Part shown: in pieces, positions 48,344 to 58,660 of the stretch
How positions within the stretch are numbered: position 1 is the stretch's first letter
How the letters are laid out: every line of letters begins with the position of its first letter
From: Brassica napus
Lineage: Eukaryota > Streptophyta > Magnoliopsida > Brassicales > Brassicaceae
Reading direction: 5' to 3'
NCBI RefSeq assembly: GCF_020379485.1
Contig: NC_063450.1
Span: forward strand, 47,706,681-47,770,680
DNA: 64,000 bases
Notes under the pieces: generated by a model
What the model was told of the DNA's origin: nothing
The model's input: only the letters and a program-made list of their open reading frames with translations
Databases searched by the model: none
Translations under genes and position numbers: made by a program

Positions 48344-50194
48344 TCAAGAGGTCTCCAAGTAACAAGTTGCAGAAGCTTCAGCCTCATCTAACTCAATATC
48401 CCCACAAGTAGATAGAATCGTTGCAAATATATAATCATCAACCTCAAATCCCTCTGCCTCCATTCTATACATTAGCTTCAACGCTTCCCTGCAAAACCCA
48501 TTCCTCGCATAGCCCATTATCATCGCCTTCCATGAGACCAAGTTCTTCTCAGGCATACTGTCAAATACTCTAAAAGCTTCAGAGACAAACCCACATTTTG
48601 CATACATATGAATCAAAGCACTTCCCACAAAGACATTTGACAGAGCATGATTCTTCTCCGCAATGGAATGGATTGATCTGCCGATAAGAAGAGCTTCTGA
48701 GTTAGCACAAGCTTTCAAAGCCGAGGAGTATGTAAACGGGTTTGGCTCCACACCGTCCTGAATCATCTCTTTCAAGAAGTCCAGTGCTTCTGCTTCGTGT
48801 CCTAAGCTCGAACATCCAGAGATCATAGCTGTCCATGAAACCACATCTCTAGATGGCAACTGCTGAAGAACATTGAAAGCGTCACGAGACTCTCCGCATT
48901 TACAGTACAGCCAAACCAAAGTGCTTCCTATATAGACATTCTTTTCGATAGAGTTCTTGATGATCTGAGCATGAAGCTCCTTCCCCAACAGTAAAGCCCC
49001 AACAGATCCACACGCTCTAAGGATGCTTACCACTGTCAGATTGTTAGCTATCAAATGCCGCCTCTTCATCACCCTAAAGAGGCTAATAGCATCCTCACCA
49101 AAACCTTCCCGAGCATGTGCAGCGATGATCGAAGTCCACGTGACCGTGTTTCTATTGCTCATCCCATCAAACACTTTCCTACAAGCTGAAATCTCCCCAC
49201 ACTTAGCATACATGTCCATTAACGAAGTTCCTACAAAAACATCTTTCTTAATCATCTTCTTAACCACCAAGCTGTGCACTTGCCTCCCAAATCTCAACGC
49301 TTTCTCCTCGCTACAAGCCTTCAAGATACTACACACAGTGAACTCATTAGGCAAAAACCCATGCTCCAACATTCCTATAAACATAATTATAGCTTTGTTC
49401 CCATGCCCTTTTCTCGAACAAGCGGATATAACAGCCGTCCAAGATATCACATCCTTCTCCTCCATCATATCAAAAGCACGCAACGCACTCGTCAACTCAC
49501 CGCACTGCGCGTAGAAGTAAACGAGAGAACTCTCTACAATGAGATTCTCCACTCTAACTTTCACCATACTACCATGAACCTGCCTCCCTAGCTCAAACTC
49601 TGGTCTCCTACTACACAGATTCAACAAACACACAAACATCCTCCCGTTCGTGTAACGAATCCCATGCTTCACGTAGTCTTCAAACAAAGAGAAAGCCTCA
49701 TCTTCGAGACCGTACTTCAAATACCCATCAATCATCGCGGTCCAAGTGACAGTGTTTCTCTCAGGCATACTGTCGAACACTTTACGTGCATAAACCAAAT
49801 CACCGAGCCTCACACAGGCGCTAATCAAATTGTTACCGAAGTAAATTACTTGATCGTCGAAACACTTCAACGCCATCGCGTGAATCCTTTTGATTAGCCG
49901 CATCCCGTTAGAAGACTGTAGCCACTCGGCGAGCAGAGCGTAATCCACTCGGGAAGAATCGTAACTCGCATTCTCTCGGGGAAGCTCTAAACCGAAGTTA
50001 TCGCTGAAACCCATATCGAAAGTTGTTCTCTTTCTGGAAAAGAGACGAAACCCAGATGATCTTCTGTTCCTCTGTTCATCTCGCTTCGGTCTCGAATCGG
50101 TAATGAGAGGAGGTAAAGTCGACGACTTGAGTGTTCGCGTCGCCGGAATCTCTGGAATCCGGAGGTGGGGTTGAATCAATGTTAACGAGAACAT
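48344..50194 (-). CDS. Chloroplast PPR protein, PDM1/SEL1-like, 616 aa
   Basis: A pentatricopeptide-repeat RNA-binding protein. The single exon has a Ser/Thr/Arg-rich N-terminus typical of a plastid transit peptide. From about residue 110 to 600 follow tandem PPR motifs with the usual signatures (VFDSMPERNTVTWTAMIDGY, LVYFYAQCGELTSALRAFD, DVFVGTSLMDMYAKCGE, NVFVGSALIHMYAKCG), spaced in the P-L-S pattern. It ends without a DYW domain, the C-terminus being IFATILSTCGDIELDEAEAS. Gene order points to At4g18520 (PDM1/SEL1), which acts in plastid RNA processing and editing and is needed for greening. The length matches my recollection of that protein. The frame is intact. It is divergent from the DUF707 gene. 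Confidence 0.93.
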   Translation of the reverse strand: MFSLTLIQPHLRIPEIPATRTLKSSTLPPLITDSRPKRDEQRNRRSSGFRLFSRKRTTFDMGFSDNFGLELPRENASYDSSRVDYALLAEWLQSSNGMRLIKRIHAMALKCFDDQVIYFGNNLISACVRLGDLVYARKVFDSMPERNTVTWTAMIDGYLKYGLEDEAFSLFEDYVKHGIRYTNGRMFVCLLNLCSRRPEFELGRQVHGSMVKVRVENLIVESSLVYFYAQCGELTSALRAFDMMEEKDVISWTAVISACSRKGHGNKAIIMFIGMLEHGFLPNEFTVCSILKACSEEKALRFGRQVHSLVVKKMIKKDVFVGTSLMDMYAKCGEISACRKVFDGMSNRNTVTWTSIIAAHAREGFGEDAISLFRVMKRRHLIANNLTVVSILRACGSVGALLLGKELHAQIIKNSIEKNVYIGSTLVWLYCKCGESRDAFNVLQQLPSRDVVSWTAMISGCSSLGHEAEALDFLKEMIQDGVEPNPFTYSSALKACANSEALLIGRSIHSIAEKNHALSNVFVGSALIHMYAKCGFVSEAFRVFDSMPEKNLVSWKAMIMGYARNGFCREALKLMYRMEAEGFEVDDYIFATILSTCGDIELDEAEASATCYLETS

Positions 50195-50785
50195 CGGAAT
50201 CGGAGAAGATTCAGATAAAGCTCTCTCCTTTTTAAGAAATTAATCTGAAACTTTTAATTATGACGACAACAACAAATAATATCTCCGGTCGGGTTATACA
50301 GACAAGCCTGAAGAAAAATATATAATAATAAAAAAATGATTGTATAACCAATGATAATGAAACACGTGTATCGCAACTTACCACTTTCAAACACAATAGT
50401 ATCTAACTCTCCCCTGAAAAACCTTGAGATGCTCCACGATCTCACAAAACGTGTCTCTCTAACTACAATTGTCCATCAGTTTTCTGATTCTACTTCGACA
50501 GTGTTTAATGTTTGTTCATATTTCAGCTTTTATTTTTGATTTTTTGAAGCAAAGTTGAAATGATTTTGTAAAGTTTTTTTTTAAAAATTTATTTTGTAAA
50601 GCTTCTCTGAGACTTTTTTTCCTTTTATGGGGTCAAAACTCGGGAGAAGAAAAGTCAGAGTCAGAGTCAGAGTTTCATTACTCATTATAAGCTTTTTTAG
50701 ACGAGAAGTTGAAAGGGGGATATTCGTTTCTTCTTCTTCTTCGACTTTTCTGGGGTCTCTTCCTCTTCCTTACCCAAAAGTTTCG
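50195..50785. promoter_or_regulatory. Divergent intergenic promoter of the PPR and DUF707 genes
   Basis: About 590 bp separate the two start codons, so both promoters lie here. The right part (50630-50780) is CT/GA-rich leader with a threefold GTCAGA run (AGTCAGAGTCAGAGTCAGAG). No individual factor site is assigned. Confidence 0.5.
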
Positions 50786-53376
50786 ATGAAACAGGTGTAC
50801 AAAGCTTCTCTGCTTTCTTTCGTCTCCTTTCACTTCATATTTACATTTTCGTGTGTGTTTATGGTTGGTTAATCGCTAACGGAATCATTAGCTACAGCTT
50901 CTTGTCATGTTCATATATCGTGTGATGTCCATATAACCTCAGCAAATTAGTTTTACGTTTCTTCTTAATCGACACGTTTTTAATAGTTTAATAAAAACCT
51001 GATTTAAGTGTTCCGATAATGTAATGTTATGCCGGACTCTGTCTCTAGGCTCTGTTCTTTGTTTTCTTATCTGGAGATGTCTGTGAATTTGCAGGATTCG
51101 ATGCATAGATCATGTCTCTGTAGTATCTTCATCACCACTGCTCTGATCTGTGGTGCTTACTTCATTGGAAATGCTTATATTGATGAAGAATTTAAAGAGG
51201 TAAATTCTCTTCTTTTTCTTTGTATTTGACATCACGTAAGCTATATTTTATGTTCTATAACGCCTTCCCTTTTCTCGGTTGTAATCAGTGTTGACTATTT
51301 TTCCATGACATGAGAAGAACATGATTATTCTTGAAGAATTCTAGTTTTATAGTCAATATACTAGATAGATTGTTCTGATTTTGGTATAATAATTATTTTA
51401 ATTTTTTTTACAGAAATTGCTGAGATGGGAAATCACTAATAGGATGTATAACGTCACTGATAAGATACAGAACGTCGCTGATAAGGTGCATAACGTCACT
51501 AACAAGATACAGAACGTCGCTGATAAGATGCATAACGTCACTGATAAGATACATAATGTCGCTGATAAGATGCAGAACGCAACGTCCCCTACATGCGAGG
51601 TTTGTTTTTGAAGAATAAGCTAAGTTTTGTTTGAGTTTACTTTGTGAGATTTTTTGAATACCTTAAGTTTATGATTAATATTTTTTCACTAGAATCTCGA
51701 TAAGCCATTGGGTACTGAAGCATTACCGCAAGGAATTATCGTTAAGACATCAAACTTGGAAACGCAACATCTATGGAACTACCGTCACAATAAAAAGGTT
51801 GTAAACTGGTCATAGATTCCTCAAAATATTTGTAAAACTTCACATTTTTGTTTTTTGTTTTTGTTTTTGTAGTTTAATCTTTTGTTGTATGTTCTCCTTT
51901 CTCGATTTATTTTCAGGGGAACCCGAACCGTGCAATGAGTTTGTTAGCCATGGCAGTTGGAATCAAGCAAAAGGAGATAGTCAACAATGTTATCCAAAAG
52001 GTTCTGTCTTTGTCTTTTTCACTCAATACGATTTTTCGCCTTTTTATGTAAATGAAACTATACTAAATGCTTTAATTTCAGTTTCCTTCTCTAGATTTTG
52101 TGGTCATGCTTTTTCATTACGATGGCGTTGTGGAAGAATGGAAGCAATATCCATGGAATGAACATGCAATTCATGTTTCCGTGATGAATCAAACGAAATG
52201 GTTCCATTCTTGAATTTTTATTTTTTTAGCTTTTACATTTTTCACATAATATGAATATCCAACAGTTTCATGATGTTAATGCCACAGGTGGTTCGCCAAG
52301 CGGTTCTTGCATCCTGATATAGTTGCAGAGTATGAGTATATATTTCTTTGGGACGAAGATCTTGGTGTAGCTCATTTCAATCCTCAACGGTACTCCACCA
52401 AATCTATGTTTTTGTTTCTTTTTATCTTTCTTGTTTTCTTATTTGCATGATGAGATCTTTGTATTATTAGATACCTATCTATTGTCAAAGAAGAAGGTTT
52501 TGAGATATCGCAACCCGCTCTTGACACTACAAAAACAAAGGTGCACTATCCTATCACCGCTCGTCGCAAGAAGTTAAAATTTCATAGACGTATGTATAAA
52601 AACAAAGGCAGGGTGCATTGCGATGATCATAGCACTGATCCTCCCTGCACCGGGTAAAAGTTTTATATCAATGTTCGGTGAATCTCTTCCTCTCATTTCC
52701 GGTTATAACATGTAACATGGATCTGTTAGGTGGGTAGAAATGATGGCACCTGTTTTCTCTAGATCAGCATGGAGATGCTCTTGGTATATGATTCAGGTAA
52801 CTTTTTGGTTTTCGTTTGGTTTATTTGCCTATCTCTAGGATGACCTCATAGTTTTAATGCTTTCGTTTTCGATGCAGAACGATTTGATACATGCCTGGGG
52901 CTTGGATCTGCAGCTTGGTTATTGTGCTCAAGTTAGCTTTTCTTACCTTTAATGTTTTCTTAACAGGTTTTAATAACCATCTACTACCTCGGTTCTTAAT
53001 TAAAACAAATTCTTGGTCGTGGATAGGGTGATCGGAAGAAAAATGTAGGTGTTGTTGATGCGGAGTACATAGTGCATTACGGTCTTCCCACACTGGGTGT
53101 GGTTGTAACTGCTTCGAGCTCTTCACCGAATGAGACAAACCCGAAATCACGGGTACGACAAAAAAATTTCAAGTGTTTGTATATGTTTCTTGAAGTAGAA
53201 ATATATGTTTTGATAATCTTATTTTTGTTGAGAAGGTTTCACAAGAATCATCAGAGTCTCGTGAAGTGGATAATAGACCAGAAGTGAGGAGGAAATCATA
53301 TGTGGAGATGAAGAGATTCAAGGAACGTTGGAAGAAAGCTGTGGAGGATGATATATGTTGGGTCGATCCGTATTGA
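50786..53376 (+). CDS. DUF707 family protein, 12 exons, 426 aa
   Basis: At4g18530-like member of the plant DUF707 family, of unknown biochemical role and probably Golgi/endomembrane. Exons: 50786-50794, 51095-51199, 51414-51599, 51693-51797, 51917-52000, 52082-52200, 52288-52389, 52471-52653, 52730-52796, 52878-52931, 53027-53152 and 53236-53376. They join in frame to 426 aa. A signal-anchor segment lies at about 9-30 (LCSIFITTALICGAYFIGNAY). Residues 47-95 are seven 7-residue repeats. The DUF707 domain follows with LDFVVMLFHYDG, WNEHAIHVSV, FLWDEDLGV and WGLDLQLGYCAQ. The glycosyltransferase-like DED pattern is suggestive only. The first exon codes for just three residues, so the alternative start ATG 51101 remains possible. 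Confidence 0.9.
51438..51584 (+). repeat. 21-bp coding repeat, seven copies
   Basis: Seven head-to-tail 21-bp units encode DKIQNVA/DKMHNVT-type heptads within exon 3 of the DUF707 gene. Alternating units are more similar to each other, so growth may have occurred by 42-bp steps. The heptad pattern (hydrophobic at positions 3 and 6) would form a coiled-coil stalk just outside the membrane anchor. Confidence 0.9.
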
Positions 53377-54864
53377 AAACCCAAGCGATGTATCTAAACC
53401 GAACCAGACCGGATTACCTTCACGAATAGACTTTTGAGATTGTTCTTGTTATTTTGTGGTCTAGTGTATACCATTGTTTTGGTACATAGATTGGAAAAAG
53501 TCAGTGTATGTACTTATGTGTTCGGTGTTGGACCACAGAAATGCTGATGAGTTTAGCAAACTTCATATAGACTATATTATATTATTTTTTCAAATTAAAC
53601 TAAATTAATATTTATTATTTCAGTATTAATTATAAATTTAATTACTTATTTAATAAATAAAATTAAACTTTTAAAAATATTTTGTTATAATAAGTTAATA
53701 TTTGAAAGTTTTTCGAATAACAGAATAATCTCATGTATATGTTCTTGTTTAGTGTCTAAGTAATGATCAAATTAACTCTAATATAAATCTTAGATATATT
53801 CAAAAATTATAATGATAGTTCGTGTAAAACACATAAATATGTAATGTTAGTTTTAAACAATGTTTCGATTTTAATAAATAGATATTGTAGCTCAGTAAAA
53901 TAATTATCTAAACATGCATAGACTCTATTTGAGGATTAGACTTTGAAGATTTGAAGGTTTTAAAATGAACTAAAGCATTTTTTTAAGGCCGGATTGTATT
54001 ATTAAGCTTTCTAGGTAAAAAGTTCTAAACAACGAGAACTAGCAAAATAAATGTATGAAACGGATACACCAGTAAGAATCCAAAATAAACTAACACACAT
54101 CTATTTTGCGTATGAATGACTAAAGATTTTTCATATACAACTCCAAATTTGCTTATGGAATAATTGAATCTCAAAGGAGATAATATTCGTGTTAATCCAA
54201 AAATACTATACTTCAAACTGAATTGAGAATGATTGTCACTCTCTTTTCAATACTTTAGTAGGAGCCACCGAGACACGACAACTCTTTATATTGCTCTATT
54301 GATAATAATAAAGTCAAAGAGATTACAGTTTTTTAGAATTTGATGTTGCTTTTTGAAGTAACCATAGTTTGAAACAAGAACTCTACCACCATCACAATAA
54401 GAATCATCAATGATTGAAGCCGGTAAGACTCGTCGCCACCATCCGCAATAGATCTATCAATTATCTTTTCTAAACGGTTCAACTGAACCGAAATTTTTGT
54501 TTTCCTAAATCCATTGGAAGAAGCATACAAAAGAACAATAAATTTTTTTACCAGATTTAAAGTAAATTGGCAATCTAACAACTAAGTAACAAGAAATAAA
54601 TCAAATCAAAGAAAGAAAAGCAAAACGAATTAAATAAGCCGATGACGGAGTTATAAAAGCCTTTGGTCATCGGCTTGAAACTAGAAAAAAATCTCTCTTT
54701 TTTTCTTGACGGTTAGGGTTTTTAAAGCCTATAAAATCAAGTATTTTACCAATTCATTTTTACTTTCCTAATTTTTTTTAAAACCTTTTAAATCACTTAG
54801 AATCTAACTTCTCATTTTTCTTCATGTTACTTTAATTTTTTTTTAAGCAACAGTTTGATTATTA
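53377..54864. other. Intergenic DNA
   Basis: 3' UTR of the DUF707 gene, then AT-rich sequence without a supported gene or element. Confidence 0.45.
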
Positions 54865-55112
54865 CTCCCTCTGTTTCAAAATACATGAAGTTTTAGGTTG
54901 GGGTACAACTATTAAGAAACTTGTTTTTTTATCCAAAAAATATCGTTAAAATATAAATTTAAAATTATTCAACCAATCACAAAACAGACTACAAAATATG
55001 ATTGGTTACACAGTTTTTGATAAAGTTAAAAGGTACATTGAAATATGAAAACATCATCTATTTTGAAACATCAAAACTCCCTAACTCATCATCTATTTTG
55101 AAATGGAGAGAG
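54865..55112. mobile_element. Stowaway-type (Tc1/mariner) MITE, 248 bp
   Basis: Ends CTCCCTCTGTTTCAAAATA and TATTTTGAAATGGAGAGAG form the inverted repeats typical of Stowaway MITEs, flanked by TA on both sides (54863-54864 and 55113-55114). Non-coding. An inner copy of the right end (CATCTATTTTGAAAC) lies at about 55050-55065. Confidence 0.88.
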
Positions 55113-55201
55113 TATTATTTTAACCACATCCACAAAAGTCACAGCTAAGTATTTTTGGAAGTCATTATTTTAAAATTTTCAACAGTAAAAATCCTAAACC
55201 G

Positions 55202-55759
55202 GAGGTGTCAAAATGAGTTAATTCACTCAACTCAACTCAGTTCATAGTAAGCTCAGATCTTTCATGAGCTACATAAGCTCAGCTCGTTTATTATATAAAC
55301 TTTAATATGTAAACTCGGACTCAGATTATCTAGATCATGAGTTAAATAAACTAACTCGCAATCCAATATAAAAGTAATAATAATAAAATAACTTCAATAA
55401 TATTATTAAAATTTTAAATATTAAAAATTCAAAATATTAATATTAAATACTACATAAAACCGACACCTAAAATAATTAAATCAAATCTATATCAATGATC
55501 CAAAATCCCTATTTCTTAGGAGAGTCTTGAGACAGTTCATCTTCAAAGTGTTCATCTTTCCAAATCATAAAATTAAAATAAAACGTTTATAAATATTTAA
55601 TGCTACAATAATAACAAATTATAAATACTTATTTGAGATAGAAAATATATTACCATTATTGTCGGTCATAAAACTAAACAACGAAGATCGAGTACAAAGA
55701 AATGGTTGAACCTGTTTAGGAGATAAATATGATTGGTATATAAATTATCTTTTAAATTT

Positions 55760-55792
<33 letters not shown>

Positions 55793-55983
55793 GCTTGTAA
55801 GTACGAAACTTACCGAGCTCATGAATTGGTTCATATTCATTATAGATCGTTTATATAACTCGTGATCTAATTTAAACTCGATCATTAAACTTATTTATTA
55901 AATAAACATAAATAATAGACTCATATTTGCAAAAAATTGAACTGAGCTGAGCTAATTCATCAACTATAACTCATTTTGACACC
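55202..55983. mobile_element. Non-autonomous inverted-repeat DNA element, hAT-like
   Basis: Inverted ends GGTGTCAAAATGAGTTA (left) and the complement of GGTGTCAAAATGAGTTATAG (right). Subterminal CTCAACTCAACTCAG and GAGCTGAGCTAA words are also inverted. No clear 8-bp duplication was found. The interior is AT-rich, with an (AT)n tract of about 14 repeats near 55767-55794. Confidence 0.65.
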
Positions 55984-56649
55984 GGTATCAACCTATAACC
56001 TCATTAAACAAAAACTTGGAATTCACGGTTTCAGGCTTTCAGCTGTACAACAAGTAAAAGTGTAAAAAAAGAATCATTTCAATTAAAAAAGCAGAAAGAG
56101 TTGAGGATCTTAACGAGCTTAGCATAAAGTCGTGACCCATGATCCATTTATCAATAATATGAGACTAAACGGATCCGTAAAAGGTTAGTACAAATGAAAC
56201 CTACGTCGTTTTAGTTACGTTTTGTTTAAGATCGATGTTCCTTTCTCACTGCTGATCTCCACTTCCAAGTTGTGTGAAGGATGAAACTGAAACGGCGGCG
56301 TAATATATGAACCAAACCTGAGAGAAACAATAATATCGAAAGTTTCTTCCTTTTCTTCACTGACATAAGACCATCTCCGGTGATTTATTCTATTTTTTCT
56401 TCTAATATTACTTCAATGGTACTCTATTTTAGATAAACAAAAAATAAAAAAATTACTCAATATATAGAATAAAAAATAGGTTTACACTATTATAGAATAA
56501 AAAATAGAATTATATTGGAACATTTTTACTCTAAACTCTATTTTAGAATGAAAAATATAGCGGGGTCGGAGATCTCTAAGGTAAACTTCTCTACTTATCC
56601 TCTTATGCTTGCTCATTTGTAAAATCTTTAGTATCAAACTTATAGTTTA

Positions 56650-57486
56650 ATGACCAGTGACGATCACCGTGGAATAAAAAACAAGATGAACGAGATGAAT
56701 GACGTGCTGAATAAATTCAAGGAAGAGAGAGAACTGCTGATGAGAACATTTACCGAAGGGTACAAGAAACTATCTAAGGACAAGGACGAAGAGCTCGAGA
56801 AAATGCTCAAAAAAGCAATGGAGGAAGAGCGTAGTGAGCAAATGACGAGATCCAAGAAGCACACAAGGAATTGTTTTAGTGTAATATATATACTCTATCT
56901 TCTTGAATGCTTATTTACTGGATGGATATTATAAGTGGGGGGGGGGGGGGGGGGGGGGGTTGGGGGTTTATTACATAATGTTTATGTCTGCTGAGATTGA
57001 GAGACTTATCATCGGGTGAAAGTTCCAAGATCAGAGTAAAGATGATGGGACAAGTTGATGGAAAGCCTTTCTTCAAAGCATGCTTTGCTCGGAGTGGGGG
57101 CAACGCGTCAGGGATCCACTATGGCACCCATTTAAAATTCAGAGATGTGGAGATAAAATTAAGGTCTAAATTCGATTTTCTTTTCTCACTACTCCTCTTG
57201 TCTGTTTTTGCGGGGATCTTGACTTTGTTTGTTATGTTGTTGTAGGAGGTTGTGGATGAGGAAGATGAGAAACTTAAGAATCTGAGTGAAGAGTGGGGAC
57301 TGGGGAGAAGACGTGAAGAACGCAGTTAAGACAGCACTCGAGGGAATGAACGAGTTTAACGCGAGTGGTGGGTTTCCAGTTCCTGTGCTGTGGAATTTTG
57401 AACATGGGAGGAAAGCGACACTCAAGGAAGGGATTGTTGCTCACATGAAGCATCAGATCAATAATCTCAAACGCAAACGGACCTGA
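56650..57486 (+). pseudogene. XH-domain protein copy A, inactivated
   Basis: Paralogue of the intact gene at 61946-62750, related to the XH domain of FDM/IDN2 proteins of RNA-directed DNA methylation. Exon 1 is 56650-56880, with a coiled-coil start KDKDEELEKMLKKAMEEERS. Compared with copy B, about 45 bp after that point are missing, which shifts the frame. Exon 2 (about 56990-57162) lacks its centre, between CFARSGG and the HLKFRDVEIKL part, and its acceptor reads CTGAG instead of GCAGG. Exon 3 (57246-57486) has a 7-bp tandem insertion (TGGGGAC) at about 57295 that breaks the frame before EDVKNAVKTALEGMNE. The XH C-terminus VPVLWNFEHGRKATLKEGI is otherwise well kept. Several independent lesions make function unlikely. 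Confidence 0.8.
56937..56959. repeat. G23 homopolymer
   Basis: An unbroken run of 23 G in the first intron of XH copy A, followed by TTGGGGGTTT. Could form a G-quadruplex. The run length is liable to sequencing error. Confidence 0.85.
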
Positions 57487-58279
57487 AGCAAGCACCTTTG
57501 ATCCTCTGTTGATTGGTTGTTAAAAAGGTTTGTGGCTTCAGGAATCTTTAAGTTTAACTCTTGACCTCTTTTTATTAGTCTCTGTTTCTCATTTTGTAAC
57601 TAAGCCATGGGTGTTCTTTGGCAAACTACATGTCAATATGTTAGAAACAAATATGTTTTTTCTTTTTTTTTCTTCCGCGTATTAAAAGAAAATATGACAC
57701 ACTTCAATCTTCAACCGTATCAGAGACTAAGCTTAAGTATGTTTTTTCTTTCAGATTCCAGCTGCACTAACCTTCAAATATTTTATGTCTGCACTAAACT
57801 AAAATACTATCTGATATTTATGTGAATTTTATATAACTCTAGATGTACATCTCTACTTATTCAACTACACAAGTTTAGCAATGTAAGGTGAGAGACTACA
57901 GCGATAATGATTCATTAAGTTGTTAATGTAGATTTTTTTTTAATTATATAATAATAATTAAAAAAATAAAAAAACAAACTTATAGTATAAGAATAATTAT
58001 TTAAAAATATAATATTAAATAAATGTTATTCTTTTGTTATCTTTATTAATGATGATAAATTATTAAATTTGTTATAAGTCTTTGTTACACATCCAGATAT
58101 GATAACAAGATATAAAAATAAAACCAAAGGTCACACAAGATAAATGAAAGAGCTACATAATTTTACCACCATCATTAGAGACTTGAGCATCCTCAGGTAT
58201 ACGCACTGGTACCAAGCAGGTATGTGAATAAGGAGTAGCCCATAATTTTGTAAACCGTATCACTTCAATGTAAATGATG
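57487..58279. other. 3' flank of XH copy A and intergenic DNA
   Basis: Copy-A 3' flank shared with copy B up to about 57720, then AT-rich DNA without features. Confidence 0.45.
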
Positions 58280-58660
58280 AATGGATGGGTGTGGGTTTTT
58301 TCCTCCTTGAGGCGAATGAGATGATCCTACAAGGACAGCGATGCGCTCGCAGAGCACAGTCTCCATTACATGCTGAAGCAGAAGGCATCACGTGGGTATG
58401 ACAGAAGCTCGAGAAAGAGGCTTTGATGATATCCCCTTTGCTTCAGACTGTTAACAACTAATAAATCTGGCTTGCAAAGAAGAGGAGTGGCGTCGTTAGC
58501 TGCAGAATTGGACGAGATGAAGCTTTGGCGCTCAAAATTTTATAATGTTGCTTTATCGTTTTTACCGCGCTCTAATAACTTCTGTGCGGACTCCTTTGCT
58601 AAAGAAGGACGATCACGTGTGCAATGTTTCTCGTTTATAAACTCCCTGGTTCCCTTCTAG
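58280..58660 (+). pseudogene. RNase H-like remnant of a non-LTR retrotransposon
   Basis: Plus-strand frames give GWGFFLLE-type sequence, RCARRAQSPLHAEAEGI (HAEAE, the second RNase H motif) and later LAAELDEMKLW...FLPRSNNFCADSFAKEGR (NxxAD/LA motif). This is the RNase H tail typical of plant LINE polyproteins. A stop near 58460 and frame changes break it. No reverse transcriptase part or poly(A) tail is seen. Confidence 0.65.

Larger units (their letters stand above)
56000..57720 (+). repeat. Tandem duplication unit A (XH-domain gene)
   Basis: Matches 61320-63070. The shared upstream words are CATTAAACAAAA...CTTGGAATTCACGGTTTC, GTGACCCATGATCCATTTATCA and TTTTGTTTAAGAT.GATGTTCC. The downstream match is TTAGAAACAA...TTCTTCCG.GTATTAAAAGAAAAT. 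The whole gene with promoter and 3' flank was duplicated. Confidence 0.8.

Noticed and set aside
49023..49897. Several open frames on plus inside the PPR gene
   Set aside because: They are shadows of the intact PPR frame on the minus strand.
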